From positions 1-64,000 of the forward strand of contig JAHRHA010000010.1 in NCBI GenBank assembly GCA_020027875.1: DNA of 64,000 nucleotides, given 5' to 3'. Positions 62,445-64,000 of this stretch are shown here, piece after piece. The notes beneath the pieces are model-generated. The model ran no database searches. It saw only the letters and a program-made list of their open reading frames with translations, and was not told the DNA's origin. Position 1 is the first letter of the stretch, and each line of letters begins with the position of its first letter. The stretch is from Micromonosporaceae bacterium (GTDB taxonomy: Bacteria; Actinomycetota; Actinomycetes; Mycobacteriales; Micromonosporaceae). The position numbers and the translations under genes were made by a program.

Positions 62445-63878
62445 ATGGCCGACAGGGTTTTACAGAACTTCGTCGACGGCGCATACGTTGACGCCATTGA
62501 CGGCCGGACGACATCGCTGATCGACCCCAGCACGGGCGAGGTGTTCGCGGAGGCGCCGCTGTCCGGCGAGGCGGATGTCGACACCGCCATGAGGGCCGCC
62601 GCGCGCGCCTTCGACGGCTGGCGTGACGCCACGCCAAGCGAGCGTAGCCGGGGGCTGCTGCAGATCGCGGACGCCGTGGAGTCGCGGGCGGATACGCTTG
62701 TGGCCGCGGAGAGCCAGAACACGGGCAAGCCGCTCGGGCTTACGCGGTCCGAGGAGATTGGGCCGATGGTCGACCAGATCCGATTCTTCGCAGGCGCGGC
62801 CCGTTGCCTGGAGGGTCGGTCGGCCGGCGAGTACATGACCGATCACACGTCGATGGTGCGGCGCGAACCGATCGGTGTGTGCGCTCAGGTGGCCCCGTGG
62901 AACTACCCGATGATGATGTCGGTCTGGAAGTTCGCTCCGGCGGTCGCGGCCGGCAACACCGTCGTGCTCAAGCCGTCCGACACAACGCCGGTGACGGCGC
63001 TGATGCTCGCGGAGATCGCGGCCGAGTTTCTCCCGCCCGGCGTGCTCAACGTGGTCTGCGGTGACCGTGACACGGGACGTGCGCTGGTCCGTCACCCTAT
63101 TCCACAGATGGTCTCGATCACTGGATCCACCCGGGCCGGTGTGGAGGTGGCCAGAACCGCCGCCGAGGACGTCAAGCGCGTACATCTGGAACTCGGGGGC
63201 AAGGCCCCGGTGATCGTGTTCGACGACGCCGACGTGTGGAAGGCGGCCCAGGGCATCGCGCTGGCCGGGTACTTCAACGCCGGTCAGGACTGTACGTCGG
63301 CGACGCGGGTCCTGGCCGGACCGGGCGTCCACGACGACTTCGTGTCCGCGCTCACCGAGGCGGCCAAGGACACCGTCGTCGGACCACCCAGCAACACCGA
63401 GGCGCTCTACGGCCCACTCAACAATGTCAACCAACTGGGGTGGGTCAGTGGCATCGTCGACCGCGCCCCCGAGCATGCGAACGTCGCCATCGGCGGGCAC
63501 CAGGTGGGCGAACGGGGCTACTTCTACGCCCCCACCGTCGTGTCGGGCCTGCACCAGGACGACGAGATGATCTCGTCGGAGGTCTTCGGACCGGTGATCA
63601 CGGTGCAGCGGTTCAACGACGAGGACGAGGCGCTCGGCTGGGCCAACGGGGTCGAGTACGGCCTCGCGTCGTCGGTGTGGACGCGCGACCACGGGCGGGC
63701 GATGCGGGTCGCCCGACGGCTGGATTTCGGCTGTGTGTGGATCAACACCCACATCCCGTTGGTCGCCGAGATGCCACATGGAGGCTTCAAGCACTCCGGC
63801 TACGGCAAGGATCTGTCGATGTACGGATTGGAGGACTACACCCGGATCAAGCACGTGATGAGCTACATCGGCACCTGA
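62445..63878 (+). CDS. Aldehyde dehydrogenase (aminobutyraldehyde type)
   Basis: A 477-residue NAD(P)-dependent aldehyde dehydrogenase. Motifs are [20 protein letters not shown] and TVVLKPSD for the cofactor, the general base Glu in HLELGGKAP, and the catalytic Cys in [12 protein letters not shown]. The sequence style is that of gamma-aminobutyraldehyde dehydrogenases. AGGAGG precedes the ATG. It likely oxidises the aldehyde made by the amine oxidase upstream. It is convergent with a gene entering from the right edge and overlaps its end by 16 bases. Confidence 0.93.
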   Translation: MADRVLQNFVDGAYVDAIDGRTTSLIDPSTGEVFAEAPLSGEADVDTAMRAAARAFDGWRDATPSERSRGLLQIADAVESRADTLVAAESQNTGKPLGLTRSEEIGPMVDQIRFFAGAARCLEGRSAGEYMTDHTSMVRREPIGVCAQVAPWNYPMMMSVWKFAPAVAAGNTVVLKPSDTTPVTALMLAEIAAEFLPPGVLNVVCGDRDTGRALVRHPIPQMVSITGSTRAGVEVARTAAEDVKRVHLELGGKAPVIVFDDADVWKAAQGIALAGYFNAGQDCTSATRVLAGPGVHDDFVSALTEAAKDTVVGPPSNTEALYGPLNNVNQLGWVSGIVDRAPEHANVAIGGHQVGERGYFYAPTVVSGLHQDDEMISSEVFGPVITVQRFNDEDEALGWANGVEYGLASSVWTRDHGRAMRVARRLDFGCVWINTHIPLVAEMPHGGFKHSGYGKDLSMYGLEDYTRIKHVMSYIGT

Positions 63879-64000
63879 GTCGCCGCGCCGAGCACGACGG
63901 CGTGCTGCCCGGTGGAGAAGTCGCGTACCGAGTGCCGCCAGGTCGAGCCCGGCCAGCGGTACTCGATCGCAAGGTCGGCGGGTTGGTAGAGGGCCGTGTA
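63863..64000 (-). CDS. Partial C-terminal end of a protein, possibly C45-type hydrolase
   Basis: Only the last 45 codons are in the window: [18 protein letters not shown], then [20 protein letters not shown]. The pattern of a YxALY...EYRWPG...W..S strand pair resembles the end of C45-family autoproteolytic acyl hydrolases, but the sample is too short to be sure. Its stop lies inside the end of the aldehyde dehydrogenase gene on the other strand. Confidence 0.5.
   Translation of the reverse strand, partial: YTALYQPADLAIEYRWPGSTWRHSVRDFSTGQHAVVLGAATQVPM

Noticed and set aside
62460-63854. 464-codon open frame antisense to the aldehyde dehydrogenase
   Set aside because: Shadow of the plus-strand gene, which has all catalytic motifs; the antisense product is His/Arg-rich without a domain.

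Overview
The window reads as chromosomal DNA of a high-GC actinomycete, most likely Micromonosporaceae or a close relative. Codons end mostly in G or C, GTG starts are frequent, many neighbours overlap by ATGA or GTGA, and gene families typical of filamentous actinomycetes recur (NarL-type two-component pairs, DrrAB-type exporters, MMPL transporter, EspC-like and YbaB-like genes, PucR regulator). I saw no rRNA, intact tRNA or CRISPR array. Functions come from reading protein sequences by eye; no searches were run.

Layout. 1-7 kb: edge of a type VII-like secretion locus, a TIR-TPR protein, a small sugar-transporter-like protein, an EspC/metallopeptidase toxin-like operon and a VapBC pair. 7-10.5 kb: a sigma/anti-sigma-like pair whose sigma gene is frameshifted, a secreted repeat protein, an XRE regulator behind an 18-bp tandem repeat, and a tiny conserved ORF. 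10.7-13.4 kb: ABC exporter and serine hydrolase. 13.5-17.2 kb: a tightly overlapping operon of AAA+ ATPase (Ycf46-like), DUF1257/Ycf35-like protein, DUF2997-like protein, helix-hairpin-helix membrane protein and 4Fe-4S radical SAM activase-like protein. This is the most system-like and least understood unit here. 17.7-25.7 kb: FMN reductase with DrrAB-like exporter, a large AAA ATPase gene with an internal deletion, and an MMPL transporter.

25.9-30.2 kb: DUF3500 protein, excisionase-type HTH gene with the stump of a PIN toxin, DprA-like protein, tyrosine phosphatase, a 50-bp palindrome and a DUF998 protein. 30.3-33.9 kb: a second copy of the tiny ORF, then metE with a divergent LysR regulator. 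34-43.6 kb: lipoprotein, truncated ECF sigma gene, secreted proteins and two NarL-type two-component systems, one beside an ABC exporter. 43.6-53.3 kb is a patchwork: an XRE remnant, a DUF3800 remnant, IS3 and IS1380 remnants, two VapBC pairs, a duplicated response-regulator fragment, a third two-component system and a sulfite-oxidase-like protein.

53.3-63.9 kb is a coherent amine catabolism cluster: PLP decarboxylase, ureohydrolase, PucR regulator, amidase, ATP-grasp enzyme, copper amine oxidase and aldehyde dehydrogenase. The enzymes could take arginine through agmatine and 4-guanidinobutyrate to GABA. The cluster is probably controlled by the PucR protein encoded within it. The last bases hold the 3' end of one more gene on the minus strand.
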